64,000 bases of DNA, taken from Streptomyces sp. NBC_00691 (lineage in GTDB: Bacteria > Actinomycetota > Actinomycetes > Streptomycetales > Streptomycetaceae). The position numbers and the translations under genes are program-made. The stretch spans positions 6,200,001-6,264,000 of the forward strand of contig NZ_CP109007.1 of NCBI RefSeq assembly GCF_036226665.1, read 5' to 3'. The notes below the pieces were generated by a model. It was given only the letters and a program-made list of their open reading frames with translations. It made no database searches and had not been told where the DNA came from. Below, one piece after another: positions 40,333-48,536 of this stretch (position 1 is its first letter; the number at the start of each line of letters is the position of its first letter).

Positions 40333-40965
40333 TCATTCGAAGGAGGGCTTGCTGTCCCGGCTTCGCTTGATCTCGTAGAACCCGTCCGTCGCTGCGACGT
40401 GGAGCAGGCCGTCCCAGAGCTGGCCGGCGGCCTCGCCGCGGGGGGCCTGCCGGAGCACCGGGCCGAACAGGGCTGTGCCGGCGATGCGGAGGACGGGGGT
40501 CCCGACATCGAGGCCGACCTCGTCGAATGCCTCGTGGTGCGAGTCCTTGATGAGGCGGTCGAACTCCGTGCTGGTGGCGGCGGAGGCCAGCGAGGTGGGC
40601 AGGTGCGTTTCGGCGAGCGCCTCCGTGATCACAGTGGGGTCCTCGCGGCGCCGCTGGTTGTGCAGGCGGGTTCCGATGGCGGTGTACAGCGGGCCGAGTC
40701 TTTCCTGGCCGGCGTACTCGGCGGCAGCCGCGCAGACCCGGACCGAGCCCCATGCCTTTTCCATCAGCGCGCGGTAGTCGTCGCTGAGTCCCTTCCCCTC
40801 GCGCTGTTCGAGGTTGAGATAGGCCAGCGACATGATCCGCCAGTCCGCGCGTACGGGCCGGACCGTCTCGACCTCCAGGAGCCATCGGGAGGTCACCCAC
40901 GCCCAGGGGCACAACGGGTCGAACCAGAAGGGCACTTCGGTCAGTCCTTGCTCTTTTTTCGTCAT
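40333..40965 (-). CDS. DsbA-family protein, mycothiol-dependent reductase-like
   Basis: 210 residues. FWFDPLCPWAWVTSRWLLEV near the N-terminus carries a CPWA active site in a thioredoxin fold with a helical insertion, as in Rv2466c-type mycothiol-dependent nitroreductases. GTPVLRIAGTALFGPVL supplies the cis-Pro loop. It is the last gene of the leftward cluster. It may reduce or isomerise a pathway intermediate, or protect against oxidised thiols. Start ATG 40965 chosen over GTG 40977, which sits on top of the only AAAGGA site. Confidence 0.75.
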   Translation of the reverse strand: MTKKEQGLTEVPFWFDPLCPWAWVTSRWLLEVETVRPVRADWRIMSLAYLNLEQREGKGLSDDYRALMEKAWGSVRVCAAAAEYAGQERLGPLYTAIGTRLHNQRRREDPTVITEALAETHLPTSLASAATSTEFDRLIKDSHHEAFDEVGLDVGTPVLRIAGTALFGPVLRQAPRGEAAGQLWDGLLHVAATDGFYEIKRSRDSKPSFE

Positions 40966-41020
40966 CGAGTTGAGCACGTCCTTTCTTGGGTCGGTCGTAC
41001 AGCGGTTCGTGCACCGGCGG

Positions 41021-41683
41021 TCAGACGTCGAAGAGACCGGCCTGCACAGGGAGGTTGGCCTTGGCGGTGCGGCCGGCGGTCTTCACCAGTGCCGCGAGGC
41101 TGGCGACCCTCGGGTCTTCGTCCGCGGCGCTGATGAGGCGCAGGAAGACCTTCGCGGTGACGTCGACGTCGGCCGGGGCCCGGTGCCGGTCCGTGGGTTG
41201 CGGGATGCCGAAGTGGGCCAGCAGCGTGTCGAGTTTGTAGTTCGGCAGGTTCGGGATCAGACGTTTGGCCAGCGGGATCGTGTCGAGGAGGTCCGTCCTG
41301 GCCAGCGTCGGGCTGTGTTCGGCCTGGTGGTGAAGGACGTTCGCCTCGGTGGCCGCGTGCTGGGCCACCAGCAGATACGGGGTGCCGGCCGTGAGCCGCT
41401 GGTCCAGCGCCCCCAGCGCTTCGGCCGGGGTGGGAGCCTGCTGGAGCTGCTCGGCGGTCAGCCCGGTCTGAGCGGTGTCCGCAGGGGTCACTGGGGCGAA
41501 CTCGGGCGGCCGGATCAGGGACGTGTAGCGCCCGGTCTCCGTCCACGCGCCGTCCTCGAACCGCAGGGCGAGCGCGGCGACCTCGATGGGCTGGGCCGGG
41601 TAGCCGGTGGGGGTCGTCGTCTCGAAGTCGATGACGACGAACGTCGTGGCCCGGAAGGCGGGGTCCTGGGTCAAGCCGCCCAT
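41021..41683 (-). CDS. DEDDh 3'-5' exonuclease (DnaQ-like)
   Basis: 220 residues, ATG with AAAGGAGAA upstream. TTFVVIDFETTTP holds the first Asp and Glu, VAQHAATEANVLHH the second acidic region and HRAPADVDVTAKVF the HxxxxxD motif, giving a complete DEDDh site. DnaQ-like enzymes degrade or proofread DNA or RNA. In this cluster it might remove modified nucleotides wrongly built into nucleic acid, which is inference. Confidence 0.83.
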   Translation of the reverse strand: MGGLTQDPAFRATTFVVIDFETTTPTGYPAQPIEVAALALRFEDGAWTETGRYTSLIRPPEFAPVTPADTAQTGLTAEQLQQAPTPAEALGALDQRLTAGTPYLLVAQHAATEANVLHHQAEHSPTLARTDLLDTIPLAKRLIPNLPNYKLDTLLAHFGIPQPTDRHRAPADVDVTAKVFLRLISAADEDPRVASLAALVKTAGRTAKANLPVQAGLFDV

Positions 41684-41771
41684 GAGTTCTCCTTTCGCGT
41701 ATGTCCCGCCCTGCCCCGGCCCGCGGCTGCGGTGAGGAGACGGCTGGGGCTCCGGCCGGCGTGGCGCGCGG

Positions 41772-42740
41772 TCATCGGCCGACGAGGTCGGTGACGGCCC
41801 GGGTCGCGGTCTCCAGATCCGGTGCGCTCCAGGGCCGCTCTCCCGTCCAGGTCTCGCTCAGGGACTGGTACAGGTGCGTCATCACCGCCACGTACTCGGG
41901 CGGTAGCGAGGCGGGCTGCGGCCACCGGTCCCTGGGCACACCGGCGGCGATCAGCCTGCCGACCGGCACCTCGTTGCCCGAATTCACGTACCAGTCGCGC
42001 AGGATCTGCTTGCCGCAGTGGACACCGGCGAACATCAGGCGGCTCTCGTCCGGCGTGCCGGGGCTGTCGGCGAGTACCAGCTGCTGGTCGCTGGTCACCA
42101 GGTACTCGGCCTTGCCGTCGCAGTGGCTCAGCCCGACCTTGGCGGCATGGTCGGTCAGCACCGCGTTGACCTTCCGGGTGATCTCCCGCAGGGCCGCGAA
42201 CTGCTCGTCGTCCAGACCCGCGAGGCGCTGGGCCTCGCCGGGGGCGATGAAGCGGTTCACGTCGTCCCGGGTCGTCGCGTACTCGATGAGCGGTCGCTCC
42301 AGCTTCGCGCCGGCCGCGGGGACAGCGTCGAGACCGACGTCGGCCGGGGTGATTTCGCCGGCGGCGAGGCGCCGGTGGACGGAGCTTCCCGGCGGGAGCT
42401 CGTTGCGGAAGATCACCTGGAGGGGAAGCAGGTAGCCGCCGCGAGCGGGCGTGAGGGGCTGGCGCACCTGCTCCGGAAGGCGCGCGAGGGTGAACTCGAT
42501 CCGGTTCGGTGCGATGAACCGGCGGAAGTGCGTCCGCACTCCGGCCTCCTCCAGCAGCGCGAAGTTGAAGGCGGCCATCCGGGAGGTCGCCTCGCCCTTG
42601 CCGGGGATCGGATCCGGCATCCGGCCGTAGTGAAAGACGGTGTAGTGGTCGGTGTACTCGAAGACGCCGACGCCTTCACACGTCGCGGTCGGCTCCTTCA
42701 TGACGTGCAGGTTCTTGGTCGAATGCAGGACGGGCATCAT
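41772..42740 (-). CDS. SAICAR synthetase (PurC)-like amide ligase
   Basis: 322 residues. GRMPDPIPGKGEATSRMAAF, LPLQVIFRNELPPGSS, LADSPGTPDESRLMF and KQILRDWYVNSG align with the conserved PurC segments (the ATP loop IPGKG, V.RN, the Mg Asp, and TPDxSR, KQxxRDW). PurC uses ATP to join the carboxylate of CAIR to aspartate. A second copy inside a deazaguanine cluster suggests it activates a similar heteroaromatic carboxylate, such as 7-carboxy-7-deazaguanine, and couples it to an amine. The extra 60 residues versus bacterial PurC and altered N-terminus support a new substrate. Housekeeping PurC is unlikely because no other purine genes flank it. Confidence 0.8.
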   Translation of the reverse strand: MMPVLHSTKNLHVMKEPTATCEGVGVFEYTDHYTVFHYGRMPDPIPGKGEATSRMAAFNFALLEEAGVRTHFRRFIAPNRIEFTLARLPEQVRQPLTPARGGYLLPLQVIFRNELPPGSSVHRRLAAGEITPADVGLDAVPAAGAKLERPLIEYATTRDDVNRFIAPGEAQRLAGLDDEQFAALREITRKVNAVLTDHAAKVGLSHCDGKAEYLVTSDQQLVLADSPGTPDESRLMFAGVHCGKQILRDWYVNSGNEVPVGRLIAAGVPRDRWPQPASLPPEYVAVMTHLYQSLSETWTGERPWSAPDLETATRAVTDLVGR

Positions 42741-42771
42741 GCTCCCGGGGTCGGACGGCGTCCTGCCGTCA

Positions 42772-43470
42772 TCAGATGGGCTCGGTCTGCTGGCGCGATG
42801 CGAAGGGCTGCGCCGGCTGTTCGCCGACGGGCGTCAGGTGGCCGCCGACCACCGTGATCACCTGCATGCCGGCGGCGCGGGCGGAGGCGATGCCGTCGGG
42901 AGCGTCGTCGACCGCCAGGCAGCGGTCCGGCGCGACGCCCAGACGTCGGGCGGCGGTGAGGAACAGCTCCGGATCCGGCTTGCCGTGGACGACGTCCTCA
43001 CGCCGGACCACGGACCCGAACGCCTCCTTCAGGCCCAAGGCGTCGAGCCCCGGGTCGACGAGCAGCCGGCTGGCGCCCGACGCCACGGCGCACGGCACCC
43101 CGGCACGCCGGGCCTGCCCCAGCAGCTCCACGACGCACGGGATCGGCGTGATCGTGTGCACTGAGGCCAGCAGGTGACCGCGGCTGCGCTGGACGATCTC
43201 GTCGTGGGGAAGCGACCGGCCACCGGGCAGCGCTGCCAGGAGGTCGTGGATGGAAAGGCCGACGTGCCCGCTGTACCAGCCGGAGTCCAGGGCGACACCG
43301 TACGGCTGCAGAGCCGCGCGCAGAGCGGCCTCGTGCCGGCCGACGGTGTCGGCGAGGACGCCGTCGAAGTCGAGGATCAGAGCCTCCACCCCCTCGGGGA
43401 CCGTCGGGGAACACCGGTTCCCTGTGGACCGGCCGGCCGGGCAGAGCGGCAGACGGGCAGCCGTGCTCAC
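42772..43470 (-). CDS. HAD-family phosphatase
   Basis: 232 residues, GTG overlapping the kinase stop. ALILDFDGVLADTVGRHE (DxD motif), VASGAS (motif II), HGKPDPELFLTAARRLG (motif III Lys) and CLAVDDAPDGIASARAAG (motif IV) define a beta-phosphoglucomutase/phosphatase-like HAD with a helical cap. In a nucleoside pathway it would remove a 5'-phosphate at a late step, as related phosphatases do in other nucleoside clusters. Confidence 0.83.
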   Translation of the reverse strand: MSTAARLPLCPAGRSTGNRCSPTVPEGVEALILDFDGVLADTVGRHEAALRAALQPYGVALDSGWYSGHVGLSIHDLLAALPGGRSLPHDEIVQRSRGHLLASVHTITPIPCVVELLGQARRAGVPCAVASGASRLLVDPGLDALGLKEAFGSVVRREDVVHGKPDPELFLTAARRLGVAPDRCLAVDDAPDGIASARAAGMQVITVVGGHLTPVGEQPAQPFASRQQTEPI

Positions 43471-44318
43471 GCCGCCTCGGCCTTCGTGGACTGCCCGCAG
43501 CACATACAGCCCGCGCCCGGACCCTGCCACGGCTCCACCAGACAGGCGAGATCACCACCGGCGCCCTCGATCCACTCTCGGATCAGGTCGGCAGCCTCGT
43601 ACTCGTCGACGTGGCGCCGGTCCACGACCCGGTAGCGGACCGGATCGGTGGCGGCGAGACGCTCGAAGAGCACGCACGCCTTGCGCATGAACTCAGCCTG
43701 CTCGTCGGTGAAGACGCACCTGTCACGCCACTGCGCACGCTCCAGGGCCTTCGAGGCGTCGTCGGTGACGAGGATCGTGAGGTCGGGCAGCGGCCGGTAG
43801 GAGGAGGCGAGGCCCAGCAGGTCGACCGCCGTCTTCAGGGCCGCGTCCGGGTCGTCGGGGTGCAGCAGCAGAGCCTGGCACACGGCGGTGGTGTCCACGC
43901 TGCGGCCCTCGACGACGGTCTGCCCGCGGGCCAGGTCGGGCAGGACGGTGTCGAGGTCGTGCCGCTTGATGGCCATGAGGAGCAGAGCCTCGGCCATCGG
44001 GGTGCCGCCGCGCAGGAACGGGTCCCCGGTGCTGGCCTCGCGCAGGGACTGGAGGAGCGCTTCGCCCAGGCCCGGGCGTCCGGTCGCCCGCTGGGAGAAC
44101 TCGTCCAGCATCAGCGGCTTCGTCTCGATGGCTTCGACGGCGCGGTTGGTGAGGTAGGTCTTGCCGACGCCGTTGAGGCCCTCGGCGGAGATCAGCGGGC
44201 CACGGCTGCACAGCGAGCGTGTGGTGGTCATGCGGTTTCCGTTCACAGACGAGGACGGCGGGCCACCGGCGGGAACGCCGCCAGCGGATCGGTTCGGGGC
44301 GCCGGTCATGAGCGCCAT
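43467..44318 (-). CDS. Thymidylate-kinase-like P-loop kinase, copy 1
   Basis: 283 residues from ATG 44318 (GGGAGG upstream); ATG 44231 is a shorter option. Walker A sits in SAEGLNGVGKTYL. The TVVEGRSVDTTAVCQALLLHPDDP region matches the E-D/E-R substrate-binding helix of dTMP kinases, and LTILVTDDASKALERAQWRD the LID region. It is paralogous to the gene at 46439. The C-terminus ends CMCCGQS, an odd Cys cluster. It probably phosphorylates a nucleoside monophosphate-like or sugar-phosphate intermediate. Confidence 0.72.
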   Translation of the reverse strand: MALMTGAPNRSAGGVPAGGPPSSSVNGNRMTTTRSLCSRGPLISAEGLNGVGKTYLTNRAVEAIETKPLMLDEFSQRATGRPGLGEALLQSLREASTGDPFLRGGTPMAEALLLMAIKRHDLDTVLPDLARGQTVVEGRSVDTTAVCQALLLHPDDPDAALKTAVDLLGLASSYRPLPDLTILVTDDASKALERAQWRDRCVFTDEQAEFMRKACVLFERLAATDPVRYRVVDRRHVDEYEAADLIREWIEGAGGDLACLVEPWQGPGAGCMCCGQSTKAEAA

Positions 44319-45418
44319 GCGGCAGCCTCCCGGGTGAGGACGGTGGCGTAGTGGTCGAGGACCGTTTCGTCGTCGCGCTCGGTGAGAACGAGGGCGAGGG
44401 TGCGGTCCAGGATCTGGGCGGTCCCGCGGCACAGAGTCCGGTCGCCGGCGGCGAACATGGGCCGGGTGTCGCAGGGCACGAGCCGGAAGGTGCCGGTGGA
44501 GCTCGGCACTCCCTGCCGGGCGAGGCGCTCGGCGAAGGCCCGTGGCTCCGGCAGGCTGATGTGCAGGAGCGGGGCGTAGTGGTTCCACGCCTCGTCCTTC
44601 GCCGGCATCAGCGGCGTGAGACCCCGGGCACCGGCCAGCGCCTGGAGCAGGTAACCGGTTTGGGCGCGGCGGCGCTCCAGCAGGTCCGGGAACCTGCGCA
44701 GGTTGGCCTGCGCGAGCGCCGCGAGTGGCTCGGCCAGGCGCCCGTTGACCGCGAGCCGTTCTTGAGGGCGGCCACCGGGAGGGGGCGTCAGCCAGTGGCT
44801 GCGGAAGGCCCGGACATGGGAGGCGAGAGCCGAGCCGTCGGTCAGGACGTACCCGCCCTCCCCGCTCCAGAGGATCTTGCCGTCCTTCATGCTGAAACAC
44901 CCGGCTTCGCCGACCGCGCCGGCCGGAACGCCGCCGCGCGACGAACCGGCGGCCTGGGCGGCGTCCTCGACCACGGCCAGCCCGTGCTGCGCGGCGAACG
45001 AGCGGAGGCCGACTGGGTCGCCCATCCTGCCCCACAGGTGGACCGGGACGATCGCTTTCGTCCGGGCCGTCACCTTCGCGGCGGCGTCGTCGTAGTCCAG
45101 GTCGAGGGTGTCGGGGTCGCTGTCGACGAAGACCGGGGTGGCGCCGAGCTGGGCGATCGGCGCGGCGGTCATGACGACGGTCAGGGCCGGTACCAGGACT
45201 TCGTCGCCGGTCCCGACGCCGACGGCGGACAACGCGGCGTGCAGCGCCGTCGTGCCGGAGGACACCGAAACCGCGTGCCGGCTGGTGAACCTCTCGGTGA
45301 GGTCCTGCTCGAACCGGTCTGCGAACGACGCTCCGGTGGGGTCGGGCATGCCGGCCAGCGCGGCCAGCATGCCCTCGCCGAGACCTTCCGTCGCAGGGAC
45401 CGGTGGCAGGGCGGTCAC
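44306..45418 (-). CDS. DegT/DnrJ/EryC1-type PLP aminotransferase
   Basis: 370 residues, GTG overlapping the radical SAM stop (GTGA). AVSVSSGTTALHAALSAVGV binds the PLP phosphate, VVEDAAQAAG holds the ring-stacking Asp and FSMKDGKILWSGEGG the Schiff-base Lys. Members aminate keto-sugars or cyclitols in antibiotic pathways. Next to a radical SAM enzyme, it may aminate a ketone made from a sugar or ribose part. Length matches the family. Confidence 0.85.
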   Translation of the reverse strand: MTALPPVPATEGLGEGMLAALAGMPDPTGASFADRFEQDLTERFTSRHAVSVSSGTTALHAALSAVGVGTGDEVLVPALTVVMTAAPIAQLGATPVFVDSDPDTLDLDYDDAAAKVTARTKAIVPVHLWGRMGDPVGLRSFAAQHGLAVVEDAAQAAGSSRGGVPAGAVGEAGCFSMKDGKILWSGEGGYVLTDGSALASHVRAFRSHWLTPPPGGRPQERLAVNGRLAEPLAALAQANLRRFPDLLERRRAQTGYLLQALAGARGLTPLMPAKDEAWNHYAPLLHISLPEPRAFAERLARQGVPSSTGTFRLVPCDTRPMFAAGDRTLCRGTAQILDRTLALVLTERDDETVLDHYATVLTREAAAWRS

Positions 45419-46449
45419 GTTGCCTCCCGGGCGAGGAGGCGCGGCATGCCGAGCACGAGCGGGCCCATGTTCACGCAGTCCCTGGAGAAGTGCGAGCAGT
45501 CCGTGCACGCCGGGCGGTCGGTGAACAGGGTCCTCGCGTCGGCGCCGGCGATGCTGCGCTGTTCGGAGGCGGCGGTGGCGGCGATCCGGCGGTCAGAGGG
45601 GCAGTCCCACAGCGACCCGTCGGGCTGGATGAAGAACAACTGCGCTCCGCCGAAGCAGTCCTCGACTCGACCGCTGTCCTGGGTGGCGATCGAGGCGAGG
45701 AACTGCCGCGTGTAGGAGGGGCCGGGGAGGGTGAGCCCGCGCGGGTCCTCCTGGAGGCGACGCAGCTGGTCCTCGACGGCGGGGACATCCTCGGCGGTGT
45801 GACAGCGCTCGGCGAAGAGCTTGTGATCGGCCGGGAGGGAGATGGGCTGCGGCACGTAGTAGTCGACGCCGACGTCCGCCGCGAGATGGGCGACGTCGGT
45901 GATCTCCTGAGGGCGGTCGCGCATGACCACGGTGTAGATGCCGACCCGGGGCCCCGCACCGGAGCCCCGCTCTTTGAGCAGGGTGCGGATGCCGGCCAGG
46001 ACCTCGCGGTGTCCGACCCGTCCGGACCGCGAGGGCCGCAGCCGGTCGTTCGTGGCCGCATCCGCGCTGTCCAGGGAGACCGAGACCCCGTCGACGCCGA
46101 GGTCGACGAGCCGTCGGGCGATGCCGGGCCGGGTCAGCGGCACGCCGTTGGTCGCCACGACGACCTCACACCCGGCGTCCTTGATCGTCTTGATCAGACT
46201 GAGGGTGGGCAGCCAGTCCAGCGGCTCGCCGCCGGCGAGGACGACCCGCTCGACCGGCGAGTCGGCCAGCGTCCGCGCGAACGCCTCCAGCACGGTGCGG
46301 TCGAGGTCGCGGACGGGGATGTGGGACAGCACGCCGAGTCCCTCGGGAAGGGCCTTCTTGTGCTCCTCCAGCTCCCCGAAGTAGCAGTGCGGGCAGGCGA
46401 ACGAGCAGGGGGAGCGCAACGCCCACAGCAGGGTGATGTCACGAGGCAC
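45415..46449 (-). CDS. Radical SAM/SPASM-type enzyme
   Basis: 344 residues, GTG with GGGAGG upstream. Cys15, Cys19 and Cys22 in CSFACPHCYFG ligate the radical [4Fe-4S] cluster and LAGGEPLDW is the SAM-binding GGE. The C-terminal part (CFGG..., DCPSDRR, CTDCSHFSRDCV) has the Cys spacing of a SPASM-like auxiliary-cluster domain. Such enzymes oxidise alcohols of sugars (BtrN-like) or modify peptides. With DegT following, a dehydrogenation-then-transamination route is attractive. Confidence 0.82.
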   Translation of the reverse strand: MPRDITLLWALRSPCSFACPHCYFGELEEHKKALPEGLGVLSHIPVRDLDRTVLEAFARTLADSPVERVVLAGGEPLDWLPTLSLIKTIKDAGCEVVVATNGVPLTRPGIARRLVDLGVDGVSVSLDSADAATNDRLRPSRSGRVGHREVLAGIRTLLKERGSGAGPRVGIYTVVMRDRPQEITDVAHLAADVGVDYYVPQPISLPADHKLFAERCHTAEDVPAVEDQLRRLQEDPRGLTLPGPSYTRQFLASIATQDSGRVEDCFGGAQLFFIQPDGSLWDCPSDRRIAATAASEQRSIAGADARTLFTDRPACTDCSHFSRDCVNMGPLVLGMPRLLAREAT

Positions 46450-47164
46450 GATCGACCTCCCGGCGCTCCACGATCGCGCGGACGGCGTCCTCGACAGCCT
46501 TTCCGGTCTCCTCCGGGGCGTAGCCGGTCACGTCGATCACCGTGTACCGCTCCGGCTCGGCGGCGGCCAGCTCCCGGTAGAGGTGCTCGGTCTGCGTGAT
46601 GATCTCCCTGGCGTCGGGCGGGACGGCGCGGCCGATCCGGGCACCGAACCGGGCCAGGCAGGTCTCCTGGTCGCCGGTCAGCAGGAGGGTGGCGTCCGGC
46701 ATCGGGCGCCAGCGGCGGGCGGTGGCCAGGATTTGGTCGGCCACCGCCCGGGCGGGCGTGGCCGGGTGCTCGGTGTGCAGGATCGCCCCCTGGCACACGG
46801 CCACGCTGTCCACGCCCCGGTCCTCGACGATCACATCGACGCCGGCCAGCCGCTCGGGCGTGAGGTGCTCGACCTCCCGGAACTTCAGCGCCAGCAGCGC
46901 CAGCGTCTCCACGACCGGGTGCCCGGTGCGCAGACAGACGTCCTCCGCTGCAGAGAGGGCCGTGATCACCCGGCCGGGCAGCGTGTCGGCGGCCTGGTCG
47001 GTCAGCTCGTCCAGCAGCAGGCACCGCGAACCCAGGGCGGCGGCCGTGGCACGGGCTGCGGTGGTCTTCCCGACCCCGTTGATGCCCTCCACGCTCACCC
47101 ACAGCGGCCGGCCCCGCTCCTCCCCGGCCGCCTGTCGGGGCGCCGGAACCGTAATGGCGGTCAT
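46439..47164 (-). CDS. Thymidylate-kinase-like P-loop kinase, copy 2
   Basis: 241 residues, ATG overlapping the methyltransferase stop (ATGA). Walker A is in SVEGINGVGKTTAARATA. VIVEDRGVDSVAVCQGAILHTEHP is the dTMP-kinase-like ED R motif, parallel to VVEGRSVDTTAVCQALLLHP in copy 1. The rest aligns throughout with the gene at 43467, so the two arose by duplication and could catalyse successive phosphorylations or form a heterodimer. Confidence 0.75.
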   Translation of the reverse strand: MTAITVPAPRQAAGEERGRPLWVSVEGINGVGKTTAARATAAALGSRCLLLDELTDQAADTLPGRVITALSAAEDVCLRTGHPVVETLALLALKFREVEHLTPERLAGVDVIVEDRGVDSVAVCQGAILHTEHPATPARAVADQILATARRWRPMPDATLLLTGDQETCLARFGARIGRAVPPDAREIITQTEHLYRELAAAEPERYTVIDVTGYAPEETGKAVEDAVRAIVERREVDRAS

Positions 47165-47982
47165 GCCGGCCTCCGGCACACGAAGAGCAGCTCGGTCGCC
47201 CGGTCGGGCACCATCACGGACGACACCGTGTCCAGCAGCGCCTTCGGCACCCGGGCAGCCAGGTCGCGGTACCAGTCGACCGCGCCCGTCCCGTACCGCT
47301 CGGCGAGCTCGGTGACCACCTCGTCCGACTCGGGCGGCAGCAGCCCCATCACGTCCTCCACGACTAGGCCGGCGTCCTCGACCGCGCTCACGACTTCCTC
47401 GCACGACCACTCGTAGACGTGGACGCGGTACTGCAGCGGACGCGGCGGCGGACCGAACGCCTGCGGGGTCGACAGGTACAGCACCCCGCCCGGGGCGAGC
47501 GCGGCGCCGGTGGCGGCCAGGCTCTTCACCCCGAGCTCGTACGGCAGGTGCTCCAGCGCGGAGGTGTAGATCGCGACGTCGAACGGCGGCAGCTGCGGCC
47601 ACGGCTCGGACACGTCGCACTCGACGAACTCGAGCGGGAACAGGACGCCGTACTCCCTCCGCAGCTCGACCAGCCGCGCACGGGCCTCGGCGAGGTTGGC
47701 CGAGCTGATGTCGAGGCCGACGTAACGGCCGATCTTCGGCGCGTAGCGGTGCAGCAGCGGGAGGGCCAGCCCGCGCCCGCAGCACACGTCGAGCACGTTC
47801 GCGCCCTCCGCGCACCGCTCGGCGGCGATGAGGTGCTGCATCAGGTTCATCAGACCGGACGGCTTGGCCTCACCGCGGGCGAGCGCGGCGTAGAAGTCGT
47901 CCATCTGGTTGGTGCTGTACGGGCCGATCATCGGGGTGCCGGGCCGCGTGCGGTACTGCTCGTCCAGGTCAGAGCTGGTCAT
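47161..47982 (-). CDS. Class I SAM-dependent methyltransferase
   Basis: 273 residues. Motif I NVLDVCCGRGLALPLL (note CC in place of the usual G-x-G spacing start), VGLDISSANLAEAR, PPFDVAIYTSALEHLPYE and LAPGGVLYLSTP are in order for small-molecule methyltransferases. The C-terminal 80 residues (YEWSCEEVVSAVEDAG) are typical of the fold. It overlaps the phosphoribosyltransferase by 14 bases. The substrate could be the ribose, base or amino group of the pathway nucleoside. Confidence 0.82.
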   Translation of the reverse strand: MTSSDLDEQYRTRPGTPMIGPYSTNQMDDFYAALARGEAKPSGLMNLMQHLIAAERCAEGANVLDVCCGRGLALPLLHRYAPKIGRYVGLDISSANLAEARARLVELRREYGVLFPLEFVECDVSEPWPQLPPFDVAIYTSALEHLPYELGVKSLAATGAALAPGGVLYLSTPQAFGPPPRPLQYRVHVYEWSCEEVVSAVEDAGLVVEDVMGLLPPESDEVVTELAERYGTGAVDWYRDLAARVPKALLDTVSSVMVPDRATELLFVCRRPA

Positions 47983-48502
47983 GCTGTTCCTCCCAGGGGA
48001 AGACGACCCAGGTGGTCGTCAGTCGGGCGATGTGGTCGATCCGGTCGTGGGGCTCGGACCCCGCGGGCCAGTTGGCCCGGTTCACGGCGAGCACCGCGGT
48101 ACGCACCCGGGCGGGCCCGAGGTCGCGAACCATCTGGGCCGTGTGGGCGAGGGTGGTCCCGCTGCCGGCGATGTCGTCGACGAGCAGCACGTCCAGGCCG
48201 GTGAGGTTTCCGATCGACGCGGGGTTCCGGACGGTCGGCAGGGGGGTCTTGGCGGCGTTTACGGCGTCGCTGGTGGTGCGGGTGACCTCGATCGTCCGGA
48301 CGTCGTGGACGCCGAGCCGGTGGGCGATCCACACGGCGGGGATCAGACCGCCGCGCACGATCCCCACCACGGCCTGCGGCACACCGGCGGCCAGGGTCTG
48401 CTGGGCGAGCTCGGTCGTCGCGAGGCCGATGTCGTCCCAGGTCAGGTACAGCGGGCCCGCTTGGTCGGCGCCCTCGGGCGTCGGCGCGGGGGATGCACTC
48501 AT
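47969..48502 (-). CDS. Purine-type phosphoribosyltransferase
   Basis: 177 residues, ATG with AAGGAGG upstream. VLLVDDIAGSGTTL (105-118) is the PRPP-binding loop of type I PRTases, and VVGIVRGGLIPAVWIAHRLG holds the pyrophosphate loop. Size and motifs fit hypoxanthine/xanthine-PRTase relatives. In toyocamycin biosynthesis a PRTase (ToyH) attaches ribose 5-phosphate to a deazapurine; here the likely acceptor is a 7-deazaguanine base. The sequence alone does not give base specificity. Confidence 0.82.
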   Translation of the reverse strand: MSASPAPTPEGADQAGPLYLTWDDIGLATTELAQQTLAAGVPQAVVGIVRGGLIPAVWIAHRLGVHDVRTIEVTRTTSDAVNAAKTPLPTVRNPASIGNLTGLDVLLVDDIAGSGTTLAHTAQMVRDLGPARVRTAVLAVNRANWPAGSEPHDRIDHIARLTTTWVVFPWEEQHDQL

Positions 48503-48536
48503 GGCTTACACCTCCTTCTAGGTCCGCTCGCAGGGG

